Positions 24,639 through 33,230 of a stretch of 64,000 bases of DNA are shown piece after piece. The position numbers were made by a program, and so were the translations under genes. The stretch covers positions 36,100 through 100,099 of the forward strand of contig CAZWKX010000003.1 of assembly GCA_964633975.1 (NCBI GenBank), written 5' to 3'. Within the stretch, counting starts at the first letter, position 1. Each line of letters opens with the position of its first letter. The notes beneath the pieces are model-generated. The model ran no database searches, was not told the DNA's origin, and saw nothing but the letters and a program-made list of their open reading frames with translations. The DNA is from CAZWKX01 sp964633975 (lineage in GTDB: Bacteria; Actinomycetota; Acidimicrobiia; Spongiisociales; UBA11373).

Positions 24639-26003
24639 CTATCCCGATTGGATCGCCACGGCCCCCACCTTCTCAAGCACTTCGGCTGCCTCGACGCCCA
24701 CCGAAGTGGTGGCGAGGGGCTCCACCACGGAGCCCGCGTCGAGCGTGATTGGCTGGGGTTGCTCGATGAGGCAGTCGTGCTCGTCGATCACGAGGACGGC
24801 GCCAGGGACGCCGCCGGGTTCCTCGGCGGGGTGGGTGATCATGGCGATCTTGCCGTTGGTGAGCCTGAGGAAGGAGCCTGGGGGGTAGACACCCATCATG
24901 TGGATGAAGGCGAGCACGAAGTCGGGATCGTAGGAAGTTCCCGATCCCTGGAGCAGCACGTGGAGGGCACGGCTCGGCGGTTCTGCTCGCCTGTAGGAGC
25001 GGCGGGTGGTTATGGCGTCGTAGGTGTCGGTGACGGCCACGAGCCTGCTGAAGAAGTGCTGCGGACCGTGGTGCAGGCCCTGAGCATGGTCGTTGTAGAT
25101 GAGGCGGGGGTATCCGGATCCATCAAAACGGGCGTGATGCTCGAAGGCGATGGCGGCCGTCACTTCCTGACCCGCTCCGGCGGCTGCGAGTATCGCCTCG
25201 GCGCCTATCTGGGGGTGTCGCCTGATCTCCTTCCACTGCTCCGGGCTGAGGCGCCCCGGATGCTGGAGCACCGCGGTCGAAACCCCGACCTTACCGATGT
25301 CGTGGAGCAGAGCGCCTGTGCCCATGAGAAGCAGGTCCTTCTCGGGGATGCCCACGAGCCGGCCCAGCGCCAGCGAGAGGATGCAGGTGTTGACGGAGTG
25401 ATAGAAGGTGTACTCGTGGTGGCTCTTCACGTTGGACAGCAGCAGCGCTGCGCTTGGCTGAGTGAAGGTCTGCTCGAGGAGGGTGGTCACCGCCGCAGAT
25501 GCCCCATCGAGGTCGAGGTTCTGTCCGGCGTTCAGAGCCACGCCCACCGAACGCAGCACGTCTAGTGATGCGGTGTAGGAACTTCTCAGCCCTGCGGTCT
25601 CCGATCCGGCCAGGTCGGCATGGCTCCAGGGCTTCTCGTTGAGTACGACGGTGCCTCCGGGAGAGGCGGTTTCGGTGCCGACGAGCATCTCGACCAGCTC
25701 CCCGACGTCGCTCTGCGACGACGGCTTCCGGAAGGTGATCGACTCGACGCCGTGGTCCTCCAGCTCTCTGATGAGGCCGTTGAACTCGAGCGACGTGTTG
25801 GCCAGCACGTTCTGGTTCAGGTAGATGGAATCGTCGAGGATCGTGAGTACGACTTGGTCGTTCTCACCGGCAAGGCGGTTGGCGACCTCCGTGACCTCAG
25901 CGCGGCCCATCTCGGCCAGCCGATGTTCCCTGCCGTACAGGCGGCGGTGGCTCAATGCCCGGCGCAGCGCCGTCATCGTTGCTTGGGCGTCTTGCTCGTT
26001 CAT
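24639..26003 (-). CDS. HD-GYP domain protein with N-terminal sensory domain
   Basis: The 454-residue protein has an N-terminal alpha/beta region (about 1-125: YLNQNVLANTSLEFNGLIRELEDHGVESITFRK) and an HD-GYP domain (about 195-400). The catalytic residues look intact: HSVNTCILSLALGR, LLHDIGK, HHARFDGSGYPR and DTYDAITTRRSYR. HD-GYP proteins hydrolyse cyclic di-GMP. There are no membrane segments, so it is cytoplasmic. It overlaps the upstream HEAT-repeat gene by ATGA, and both share a similar N-terminal domain, so the two probably work together. The strand opposes pheA. Confidence 0.88.
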   Translation of the reverse strand: MNEQDAQATMTALRRALSHRRLYGREHRLAEMGRAEVTEVANRLAGENDQVVLTILDDSIYLNQNVLANTSLEFNGLIRELEDHGVESITFRKPSSQSDVGELVEMLVGTETASPGGTVVLNEKPWSHADLAGSETAGLRSSYTASLDVLRSVGVALNAGQNLDLDGASAAVTTLLEQTFTQPSAALLLSNVKSHHEYTFYHSVNTCILSLALGRLVGIPEKDLLLMGTGALLHDIGKVGVSTAVLQHPGRLSPEQWKEIRRHPQIGAEAILAAAGAGQEVTAAIAFEHHARFDGSGYPRLIYNDHAQGLHHGPQHFFSRLVAVTDTYDAITTRRSYRRAEPPSRALHVLLQGSGTSYDPDFVLAFIHMMGVYPPGSFLRLTNGKIAMITHPAEEPGGVPGAVLVIDEHDCLIEQPQPITLDAGSVVEPLATTSVGVEAAEVLEKVGAVAIQSG

Positions 26004-27979
26004 CGTTTTCTCCCCAGGGCGCGGCGCGCCGCACTCCTAAGCGCCCGAGATTGGGTGCTGAGGGCAAACGGCTTCGAGGCGAGGCGGGAGAGGATGCTTC
26101 GGGCCTGGGACGTGGGGCGCTGTGCCAGGGTCGCCACGACCTGCAGCTTTTCCTCGGTGCTGATCTTCGCTTTGAGCCGTTCGGTCAGCGCCGAATCCAC
26201 CTGAGAGTCGGGCGAATCGCGCAATAGCAGCAGGGCCTGGCGGCGGACGGCGTCGTTGGCGTCGGTGAGGGCGGCGAGCTCGATGTCGACGACGTCGTTG
26301 CCGAGGAGGTGGTGGAGCGCCCGCAGGGCCTCACGGCGTATGCGGTGGTCGCCATGGGACCGAAGCGGCCGCAGTCGCTCTGCGACCTCGGCGTGTCTGG
26401 AGCGCCCAAGAATGAGGATGATGTTGCGCACCACGTACCATCGGGCGTCGTCGAGGTGCCGCACCAGGGGCGCCACGTTGAATTGGGCGACCGCGACGAG
26501 AGCCTCGATCAGCTTGCGGCGGCGGGTCTGGTCCTCCTCGAAGCCGAGCTGTTCAACGAGCCCGTCGACCGCGAACAGAGGCGCCGCCCTGCGTACCGTC
26601 GTCCCGGGCCCCGACGTCTCCCCGTCCGTGAGGAGCTCGGCCAGCCGCATGGCCACATCAGAATCGACCTGGGTGCTGAGCACCTGCAGCAGGGTCTTAC
26701 GGCGTTCCGCGCTGTGTTCCGCCGCCGCGGTCACAGCCTCGAACCAGTCGTCGGCGAGGTCGAGGCGGTCGAGGCGGATGGCGCCGGTGACACGGGCCGA
26801 CCACACCCGGGCGAGGCGGCGGAAGGCATCTTCGTCGTCGACGACGGCAAGGAGTCCGGCGAGCACGTCGAAGCCCTTGGCCAGGTGCTCCTCGACGCCG
26901 GGGCAGGCTGCTCGGAGACGGGCGATCGCTCCAACGGTTCCGTCCTCGGCGTTGTCCTCGGCGTTGTGGAGCACGCTCTCGATACGCTCGGAGACGGCCT
27001 CCTGGGTGCTGCTGGGCTTCTGGGCGTCGTCGACGAACTTGAGTAGGTCCTCCTGGCGCTGGCCGCCGACCTGGTCGGCGGCGACACGGCAGTACTCGAG
27101 CAGCAGCGGGTGGGCATCGGGAGTCAGCTGCTTGACCATCTCACTCAGTTCTTGGTTGCTGAACTGGTCCAGGAAGAGCAGGAACTCCTCGCGGTCGGGC
27201 TGGCTGAGCAGGTCCTTGAGCAGCTGCGCCTGGTGATCCTGCGGCAGGTAGAAGAAGGCGTCGACGAAGGCGTGCACCACCTCCTCACGGCCCCAGTGGT
27301 CGCCGGCCTCGATGAGGCCGTAGACCTTTGAGTACTCCTCGGTGAAGCTGGTGGCGAGCTTCTCGGCGTCGTCGCGGGACTCCTCGAGCATCCGGTTGAC
27401 GAAGGGCTCGGGATCGCCGTCGTAGCCGAGGAACCACTCGGTGGAGCGTTCCCGCAGTCCCGGGGGACCGCCACGCTCAACGAGGATGTCCTGGAGGGGG
27501 AGGGCTATCGCGTTCACATGCCGGCGCTCCAGCGCCGCTTCCACGCCTCCGGTGGCCTCGAGGGCTTCCGCGCTCGTGGAGATGATGTCGAAGACGTGCA
27601 TGAGATCGTCGCCGTCCGGGGGGGCGGTGATCACGATGGCGCCGATGCCGTGAGAGAAGACGCGTTTGGCCAGCCGCTCGGTGGCTTGGCGAGTGGAGGG
27701 GACCTCGAGCCCGTTGAGGACAAAACCTTTCGGGGCCACATCGACTCGCCATGGGTAGCGCGGCGTCTTCGCCAGCATGGCCATGCAGCGGCGGAACACT
27801 TCGAGATGGCGCGGGTCTTCGTAGAGGGTGAAAGCCCTCCAGGCGGTGCCGAGCGCATCGACGAGCCCGAACTCATCGATCTCGGGCGGCGGCGCGCCCG
27901 GATACCCCACCTTTGGGGTTTTCGTCTCGCTCGGAGCGCTGTTTTGCCCCTCGGCGAGCACCACGTCGTTTGAGGGCAC
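26000..27979 (-). CDS. HEAT-repeat protein partnered with the HD-GYP protein
   Basis: The 659-residue protein begins with an acidic, proline-containing segment, then a domain (about 40-155) whose pattern FVLNGLEVPSTRQATERLAKRVFSHGIGAIVIT matches the N-terminal domain of its HD-GYP neighbour. The middle is helical and charged. The last 200 residues are HEAT/armadillo-like repeats (VRNIILILGRSRHAEVAERL, HRIRREALRALHHLLGN, DAVRRQALLLLRDS), a protein-binding scaffold. Start is GTG 27979 behind GAGGAG. It has no catalytic motif that I recognise. The four-base overlap with the HD-GYP gene suggests a fixed stoichiometry. Confidence 0.8.
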   Translation of the reverse strand: MPSNDVVLAEGQNSAPSETKTPKVGYPGAPPPEIDEFGLVDALGTAWRAFTLYEDPRHLEVFRRCMAMLAKTPRYPWRVDVAPKGFVLNGLEVPSTRQATERLAKRVFSHGIGAIVITAPPDGDDLMHVFDIISTSAEALEATGGVEAALERRHVNAIALPLQDILVERGGPPGLRERSTEWFLGYDGDPEPFVNRMLEESRDDAEKLATSFTEEYSKVYGLIEAGDHWGREEVVHAFVDAFFYLPQDHQAQLLKDLLSQPDREEFLLFLDQFSNQELSEMVKQLTPDAHPLLLEYCRVAADQVGGQRQEDLLKFVDDAQKPSSTQEAVSERIESVLHNAEDNAEDGTVGAIARLRAACPGVEEHLAKGFDVLAGLLAVVDDEDAFRRLARVWSARVTGAIRLDRLDLADDWFEAVTAAAEHSAERRKTLLQVLSTQVDSDVAMRLAELLTDGETSGPGTTVRRAAPLFAVDGLVEQLGFEEDQTRRRKLIEALVAVAQFNVAPLVRHLDDARWYVVRNIILILGRSRHAEVAERLRPLRSHGDHRIRREALRALHHLLGNDVVDIELAALTDANDAVRRQALLLLRDSPDSQVDSALTERLKAKISTEEKLQVVATLAQRPTSQARSILSRLASKPFALSTQSRALRSAARRALGRKR

Positions 27980-28128
27980 TGCGGTCTCCTCGTCCGCCGT
28001 GCTGGGCCTTAGGTTCTCATCGGACGGTTAGACGACGACGTTGATGGAAAAGCGGGAAGACCGGCGCCCGGGTGCAGGCTTCTTGAGCCGGTCCCCTTCG
28101 GCCTGATCTCGGTGCTTCGGGAGGAGGG

Positions 28129-28728
28129 TTAGGCGCCGAGGCGTCTGTCGCGGGCTCGTCGAACCACCCCGTCGATGTAGCGCCGGGTGATTCCCGGAGC
28201 CATCGACGAGATCCGGGCCACCAAGCGGGTCTTTGCCTCCGGGTGGATGACGGCGCTCCGCCGCCTCAGCCCGCGCAAGATGGCGGCGGCCTTCTGGATC
28301 CAGTCGATCTCGTGCACGTCTTCGACCGTGATGCGCACGCCTTCCTCGATGCAGCGGCGCAGGTGCTCCTTGGGCTTGCCCCCGCCGTTCACCGAGCATC
28401 TCTCCGGGTCCACCCCGCTGCGGAGAGCCCCTTCGAGCTCCTCCGGCGAGTAGATGTCGGCCCCGGCGCCCTCCCGGCTCATCAGGTGGCGGATGGCGAG
28501 CAGGGTGTTCGCCTTCATCGCCGGCATCACATCGATCGGCCCGTCGGGCCAGGCTTCGCTGAAGGCGTCGCGGAAGCGTCGGTAGTTGTCCCGAAGCTGC
28601 GCCTCCGAAAACACGAAGAGGGGCGATCCGAAACGCTCGAGCAGCTTCACGGCGTCGCACTCTTCGATGAAGAGGCGTCCGTCTCGAATGGTGAGACGGT
28701 CGGGTGGATGAGGTGTGGTTCGCGCCAT
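28129..28728 (-). CDS. Truncated PLP decarboxylase-like protein with foreign C-terminal tail
   Basis: Residues 1 to about 130 match the N-terminal part of diaminopimelate-decarboxylase-type fold-III PLP enzymes (FGSPLFVFSEAQLRDNYRRF, MPAMKANTLLAIRHLMSREG with the PLP lysine, GADIYSPEELEGALRSG). At about IQKAA the match stops. The remaining 65 residues (AILRGLRRRSAVIHPEAKTR, LVARISSMAPGITRRYIDG) resemble the C-terminal end of short-chain dehydrogenases, not the missing barrel. The gene could be the fusion product of an internal deletion. It keeps AGGAGG and an open frame but lacks most of the active site, so it is probably non-functional as a decarboxylase. The SDR resemblance is from memory of family patterns. 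Confidence 0.6.
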   Translation of the reverse strand: MARTTPHPPDRLTIRDGRLFIEECDAVKLLERFGSPLFVFSEAQLRDNYRRFRDAFSEAWPDGPIDVMPAMKANTLLAIRHLMSREGAGADIYSPEELEGALRSGVDPERCSVNGGGKPKEHLRRCIEEGVRITVEDVHEIDWIQKAAAILRGLRRRSAVIHPEAKTRLVARISSMAPGITRRYIDGVVRRARDRRLGA

Positions 28729-28954
28729 CGTGGTTCCTCCTCGCGGCGCTTTGGCATGCTATCGAGGCAGGGCCGCGGGCTGACGGGGCGTTGGTGGAAC
28801 CGTGAGAGCGTCTGGGAGCGTCAAAGGGACATGGCGGCGGGCCGTGCCGGCCTGTTGAACGCGTGTTTCAAAACCGGGGTCGGAGCGCCTCCGGATGATT
28901 CAAGTATTGCCCCAACTCACTGATAATGTGACCGGGGGTCAGGAGGTGACGACG
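28729..28954. other. Intergenic, 226 bases
   Basis: Between the truncated PLP gene and the LCP gene. I see no ORF with a ribosome site, hairpin terminator or clear promoter except AGGAGG at 28941-28946 belonging to the next gene. Confidence 0.5.
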
Positions 28955-30589
28955 GTGAGCTTCAACTCAGTGAGTCCAAGCGGCGCCGGGCCCCGCGCTT
29001 GGTACCGGCCGCTGCTGGCCGGCTTGCTCTCCGTGTTGATTCCCGGGGTGGGGCAGTGGTACGCCGGGCGCCGGCGCCGTGCCCTGTTCTTTCTCGGGCT
29101 GGTCGGCGTCGGATACGGTGCGATTCTTTGGCTGGCCACGCGCGACCGCTTCCAGCTTCTCGAGTTGTTGGTTCGGGCCCACTGGCTGTGGACCCTGCTC
29201 GTCGGCAACCTGTTCGTGTTCCTCATCCGCCTGGTTGCCGCGGTCGATGCCTACGGGCTCGAGCGGCGCCGCCTGCCGGTGGTCCGACGCCGTCTGTGGG
29301 CCGAGGTAACCGCCCTCGCCCTTGGCATGACGCTGCTGGCGGTGCCACATGCGGTCGTGGCCGACCGAGGCGTTGCCGCCCTCGACCTGCTCACGATCCA
29401 GGAGAACCCGCTCTCCGCCGAGGAGCAGGCGGCACGTGAGGAGGAGTTCGAGGCCGCGGGCGTCTCCGAAGAGGAGCAGGGCCCCACGATCGAGACGACG
29501 ACCACGATTCCGGGCCCGCTCCCGCACTCCGGCCCCGGTTTCACCGAGGACGGCGACGGCTGGGTGCCACCCGAGACTACGACCACGACCCTTCCGGACA
29601 TCCCGCTGGCGCAGCAGCTCGGCAAGAGCCGCGTCACCATCCTTCTGGCCGGAGGTGACCGCGGGCAGGGACGCGACACGCTTCGCACCGATGTGATGAT
29701 CGTGGCCACGCTCAACCTGGAGACCAACAAGGCGGCGCTGTTCAGCGTGTTCCGCCACCTGGTGGGGTTTCCCTTGCCCTCGGACTGGGAGGATGCGTTT
29801 ATCGATGAGGCCTACCAGGTGGCGGTGAGGACGGCGGAGCACGAGGGGGAGGAGCCGCCGGACCGGGAGACCTACGAGGGCTGCAACTGCTACCCGGGAA
29901 GAATTAACGCGTTGTGGCTCGAGACGCACAACTGGATCAACACCTACCCGACCGCGCCGGATCCGGGCATGGAAGCCCTGAGCGAGACATTGAGCATCAC
30001 CCTCGGGCTTGAGATCGACTATTACGTGCTCGTCGACATGGCCGGCTTCGTCGATTTGGTCGACGCCCTGGGTGGCATCGACGTTTACGCCTGGGAGGTG
30101 ATGGACGTGGCGTACTCACCGGCTCGGCCGGGCGAGGATCCGGTGTCGGTGGTGATTCCCGAACCCGGGTACTACCACCTCAACGGCCACCAGGCCCTTG
30201 CCTACATGCGCAACCGGGATGTGGGCCAGGATGCCGCCCGTATGCGACGGGCGCGCTGCACCATCCGGGCTCTGGCCGCCCAGGCCGACATGGATAGGCT
30301 CACGCTCCGTTTCCCGCAGATCGTGGATGCCCTGACTAGCAGCACGACCACCAATATGCCCCTGGTCTACCTGCCCGATCTGATGGAAGCGCTGGCGTCG
30401 CTGGATGCGGAGGACATCGCCACCGCGGCCTTCGCCGAGGCCTATGGGACCGAGGTGATCGTTGAGGCCGGAGGCTACATAAAGACGGTCGTCGACCCGG
30501 AGCTGGTCCAAGCCAAGGTGCGCAGCGTGCTCGCCGCGGTGGAGGAAGGGGCGGCGCCGGGAGAATCGCTGGCGGCCGAATGCGGGTAG
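28955..30589 (+). CDS. LytR-CpsA-Psr family protein with multi-pass N-terminal head
   Basis: The 544-residue protein starts with three to four membrane segments, the first with LLSVLIPGVGQWYAGRRRRALFF, a pattern like TM2-type domains. A Thr/Pro/Glu-rich linker (about 170-235) leads to an extracellular LCP domain (about 245-510): TILLAGGDRG, RTDVMIVATLN, DMAGFVDLVDALGGIDV and HQALAYMRNRD with the arginines that bind pyrophosphate in the family. LCP enzymes attach wall polymers to peptidoglycan. An insertion CNCYPG in the LCP region has two cysteines. GTG 28955 follows AGGAGG by eight bases. The several-pass head is unusual; most LCP proteins have one segment. Confidence 0.86.
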   Translation: MSFNSVSPSGAGPRAWYRPLLAGLLSVLIPGVGQWYAGRRRRALFFLGLVGVGYGAILWLATRDRFQLLELLVRAHWLWTLLVGNLFVFLIRLVAAVDAYGLERRRLPVVRRRLWAEVTALALGMTLLAVPHAVVADRGVAALDLLTIQENPLSAEEQAAREEEFEAAGVSEEEQGPTIETTTTIPGPLPHSGPGFTEDGDGWVPPETTTTTLPDIPLAQQLGKSRVTILLAGGDRGQGRDTLRTDVMIVATLNLETNKAALFSVFRHLVGFPLPSDWEDAFIDEAYQVAVRTAEHEGEEPPDRETYEGCNCYPGRINALWLETHNWINTYPTAPDPGMEALSETLSITLGLEIDYYVLVDMAGFVDLVDALGGIDVYAWEVMDVAYSPARPGEDPVSVVIPEPGYYHLNGHQALAYMRNRDVGQDAARMRRARCTIRALAAQADMDRLTLRFPQIVDALTSSTTTNMPLVYLPDLMEALASLDAEDIATAAFAEAYGTEVIVEAGGYIKTVVDPELVQAKVRSVLAAVEEGAAPGESLAAECG

Positions 30590-30746
30590 GAGGAGCAGCG
30601 GCGCTGCCGCCGGTCGCCTCCGCGGTCGTAGCCGGCTAGATCAGCTGCTCGTTGGATGGCGGCTCGTCGTCTGTGCCGTGTTCCCCCACCAGTTGACTTC
30701 CTCAGCGAGCGCGCCTCGCTCTTGGAGCTTCTCGAGCGGCGGACCC

Positions 30747-31241
30747 TCACCCGGAACGCCGGCGCATGAGGAGGAGGAGCCGCAGCAGGCGCACCTGGAA
30801 CGACCATCTCGCCGGAGTGGCTGCTGCTCCGGTCACGGCCGCCTCGGCGCGGTCCAGAGCGTCTTCGATGAGCGCATCGTGGAGAGGACGGATCACGAGG
30901 GGCCACAGCAGAAGCATACGGCCATGGATCTCGCCGTCGATGAGGTGACTGAGGCGACATCCGGGATCGGCCTTCTCGACGATGAACTCGTGGACGCCGG
31001 TGAGGCCGCGCGGGCGGCTGAAGCGGAAGCGGACCCGCTCGGGATCAATCTCGTCGACGTGGTAGCGAATGGGCCCGTGGCCTCCGGCGGCACCGATGGC
31101 GAGCGGGCGGTCGAGGAGCAGCGGGGGCCAGTGATCGTTGGGCCACAGCGAGTCGCGTCCGGTGCCCAGGTCGTGGAGCAGGGCGCCGACCCGTGGCGCC
31201 GGGGCAGCCAGGTCGCGCTGATGCAGGCTGTGGACCCTCAT
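30747..31241 (-). CDS. SRPBCC-fold (polyketide cyclase/dehydrase-like) protein
   Basis: A 164-residue protein with the length and sequence rhythm of the START/SRPBCC superfamily: N-terminal strand MRVHSLHQRDLAAPAPRVGALLHDLG, then GPIRYHVDEIDPERVRFRFS, HEFIVEKADPGCRLSHLIDG and a long C-terminal helix WPLVIRPLHDALIEDALDRAEAAV. These proteins bind small hydrophobic ligands in a cavity. A longer frame to 31418 has no ribosome site. Neighbours give no clue to the ligand. About 155 bases between the LCP stop and this gene hold nothing that I can identify. Confidence 0.65.
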   Translation of the reverse strand: MRVHSLHQRDLAAPAPRVGALLHDLGTGRDSLWPNDHWPPLLLDRPLAIGAAGGHGPIRYHVDEIDPERVRFRFSRPRGLTGVHEFIVEKADPGCRLSHLIDGEIHGRMLLLWPLVIRPLHDALIEDALDRAEAAVTGAAATPARWSFQVRLLRLLLLMRRRSG

Positions 31242-31381
31242 TCCGTCTTCCGAACGTGGGAGTCCTCGGTGACCCGGAGGCCACCGAGGACTCAGCTGCA
31301 GGGATTCCCCTTGCAGGGCCCCTTGCTCCGCTCTCGTGACCCTACTCCTCGGGGCCGGAGCCTGCGGTGGGGCGAGCCGCG

Positions 31382-33082
31382 CTATGCAGGCCGGTAGGGG
31401 AGGTAGGCCGGGTACCACATGGTTTGATCGATCAACTCGTCGATGTCGGTGATTGCGTCGGTCACACCGTCGGACACGGCCTGTTCGGCGACGGCGTGGG
31501 CGATCTTGCGCGACACGTCGCGGACTGCCGACATGGGCGGGTACAGGGCGCCTTCGGCAAGAGACTGGTCGTCCAGAGAGCAGGCCAGAGCCTTCGCCGC
31601 GGCGAGAAACATACCCGGTGTGACCTTACGGGCTCGGGATGCCACAATGCCGAGGCCGATGCCGGGGAAGGCGAACACGTTGTTGGCCTGGCCGATGCGG
31701 TGGCGCTTGCCGTCGTAGACCACGCTGGGGAACGGGCTGCCAGTGGCGACCAGGGCCCGGCCCTTCGACCAGGCGATTATGTCCTCAGGCACGGCTTCGG
31801 CGTTCTGGGTGGGGTTCGACATCGGCATGACGATCGGGCTCTCCACGTTGGCCGCCATCGACCTGATTATGGGTTCGGTGAACTGGCAGGGCTTGCCGCA
31901 TACCCCAATCAGCACGCCGGGTTTGGCGTGGTCGATGACCTCCTTCAGCGGGATCTGGTCGCCGCGCACCTTCCAACGTCTTACCGTCTCCTTCTTGACG
32001 GCGAGGCGCTGCATGCGCTCGTCCACGTCCTTGCATCCCTCCACGAGCAGCCCATTGCAGTCGACCACGAAGATGTGCTCCCTGGCCTGCTCGGCGGCGA
32101 GTGCCTGCTCGGCCATGGCTGCTACGAGAAGGTCGTAGATGCCGTTGCCGGCCGAGCCGCCGCCCACGATGACGTAGGTCTGCTCGGCCAGGGTCCGACG
32201 GGTGCGCCGGGTTGCCGCCAGCAGCCCTGCCAGCACCATGGCGGCGGTGCCTTCGATGTCGTCGTTGAACGAGGGGACGACGTCGCGGTAGTTCTCCAGG
32301 TTGCGGAATGAGGTCCTGTTGGCGAAGTCCTCCCACTGCAGGAGGGCGTCGGGGAAGACTTCCTTGACCGCGTTCACGAACTCGTCGATCAGCGACCAGT
32401 ACTCGTCGCCGCGCAGACGCGGATGACGCCAACCCAGGTAGAGCGGATCTTCGAGCAGCTCGGTGTTGTTGGTGCCCACATCGAGTGAGACCGGCACACA
32501 CAGCGAAGGATGGATGCCGGCGGCGACGGTGTAGAGGGCGAGCTTGCCGATGGGGATGCCCATGCCGCCGGCTCCTTGGTCTCCGATGCCGAGAATGCGT
32601 TCGTTGTCGGTGACGACGATGACTGCGGCGTCCTTGATGCCCCGGCTGCGCAGCATGCGGGCGATCTGGCCCCGGTCGTCGGGTGTGACGTAGATGCCCC
32701 TGGCCTGGCGGAAGATGTGGCTCCAGTGGCGACAGGCCTCCGCCACCACCGGTGTGTACACAACCGGCACGGCCTCCTGGAGGTTCTCGAGTAGGAAGCG
32801 GAAGAAGAGCGTCTCGTTGCGATCGTGCAGCGAGGCGAGGTAGATGTGCCGCTCGAGATCGTTGGGCTTGTTGTCGAACTGGAGCCGGACCCGTTGAAGC
32901 TGCTGTTCTATGGTGCTCGTCTGTGCCGGGAGCAGCCCGCGCAGCTCCAGCGTCTCGCGCTCTTCGGCGGTGAAAGCGCAGCCTTTGTTGAGCAGGGGCT
33001 CTTCGAGGAGCTGCCGGCCTCGTTCGGCCACCGGGAGGTACATCTCACCGGTGGCGGCATCGATGGACGCACGGAAACCCAT
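31382..33082 (-). CDS. Malate dehydrogenase (oxaloacetate-decarboxylating), long-form malic enzyme
   Basis: The 566-residue protein matches the long NAD-type malic enzyme (E. coli MaeA is 565 aa). Signatures are LLNKGCAFTAEERETLELRGLLP, VVYTPVVAEAC (catalytic Tyr), GIYVTPDDRG, VVTDNERILGIGDQGAGGMGIPIGK, QWEDFANRTSFRNLENYR and SFNDDIEGTAA with metal ligands, and the Rossmann loop VIVGGGSAGNGIYDLL. It makes pyruvate, CO2 and NAD(P)H from malate. ATG 33082 is chosen by family length; a start at 33172 adds a basic tail without similarity. NAD versus NADP use cannot be read reliably. Confidence 0.92.
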   Translation of the reverse strand: MGFRASIDAATGEMYLPVAERGRQLLEEPLLNKGCAFTAEERETLELRGLLPAQTSTIEQQLQRVRLQFDNKPNDLERHIYLASLHDRNETLFFRFLLENLQEAVPVVYTPVVAEACRHWSHIFRQARGIYVTPDDRGQIARMLRSRGIKDAAVIVVTDNERILGIGDQGAGGMGIPIGKLALYTVAAGIHPSLCVPVSLDVGTNNTELLEDPLYLGWRHPRLRGDEYWSLIDEFVNAVKEVFPDALLQWEDFANRTSFRNLENYRDVVPSFNDDIEGTAAMVLAGLLAATRRTRRTLAEQTYVIVGGGSAGNGIYDLLVAAMAEQALAAEQAREHIFVVDCNGLLVEGCKDVDERMQRLAVKKETVRRWKVRGDQIPLKEVIDHAKPGVLIGVCGKPCQFTEPIIRSMAANVESPIVMPMSNPTQNAEAVPEDIIAWSKGRALVATGSPFPSVVYDGKRHRIGQANNVFAFPGIGLGIVASRARKVTPGMFLAAAKALACSLDDQSLAEGALYPPMSAVRDVSRKIAHAVAEQAVSDGVTDAITDIDELIDQTMWYPAYLPYRPA

Positions 33083-33230
33083 CACCTCGGCCTTTTTGGG
33101 CTGGCTCCGTAACCGTACGCCGAGGGAGTCGGGGCGCGGTAGGGGCGTTGTGCCCAGCGGTGCCGCCAGCACCGGGCGTCCGCCGAGACCGGCCCGGCCG
33201 ATGCTGCTTCTTCGTCGTTCGGCTGGGCGG

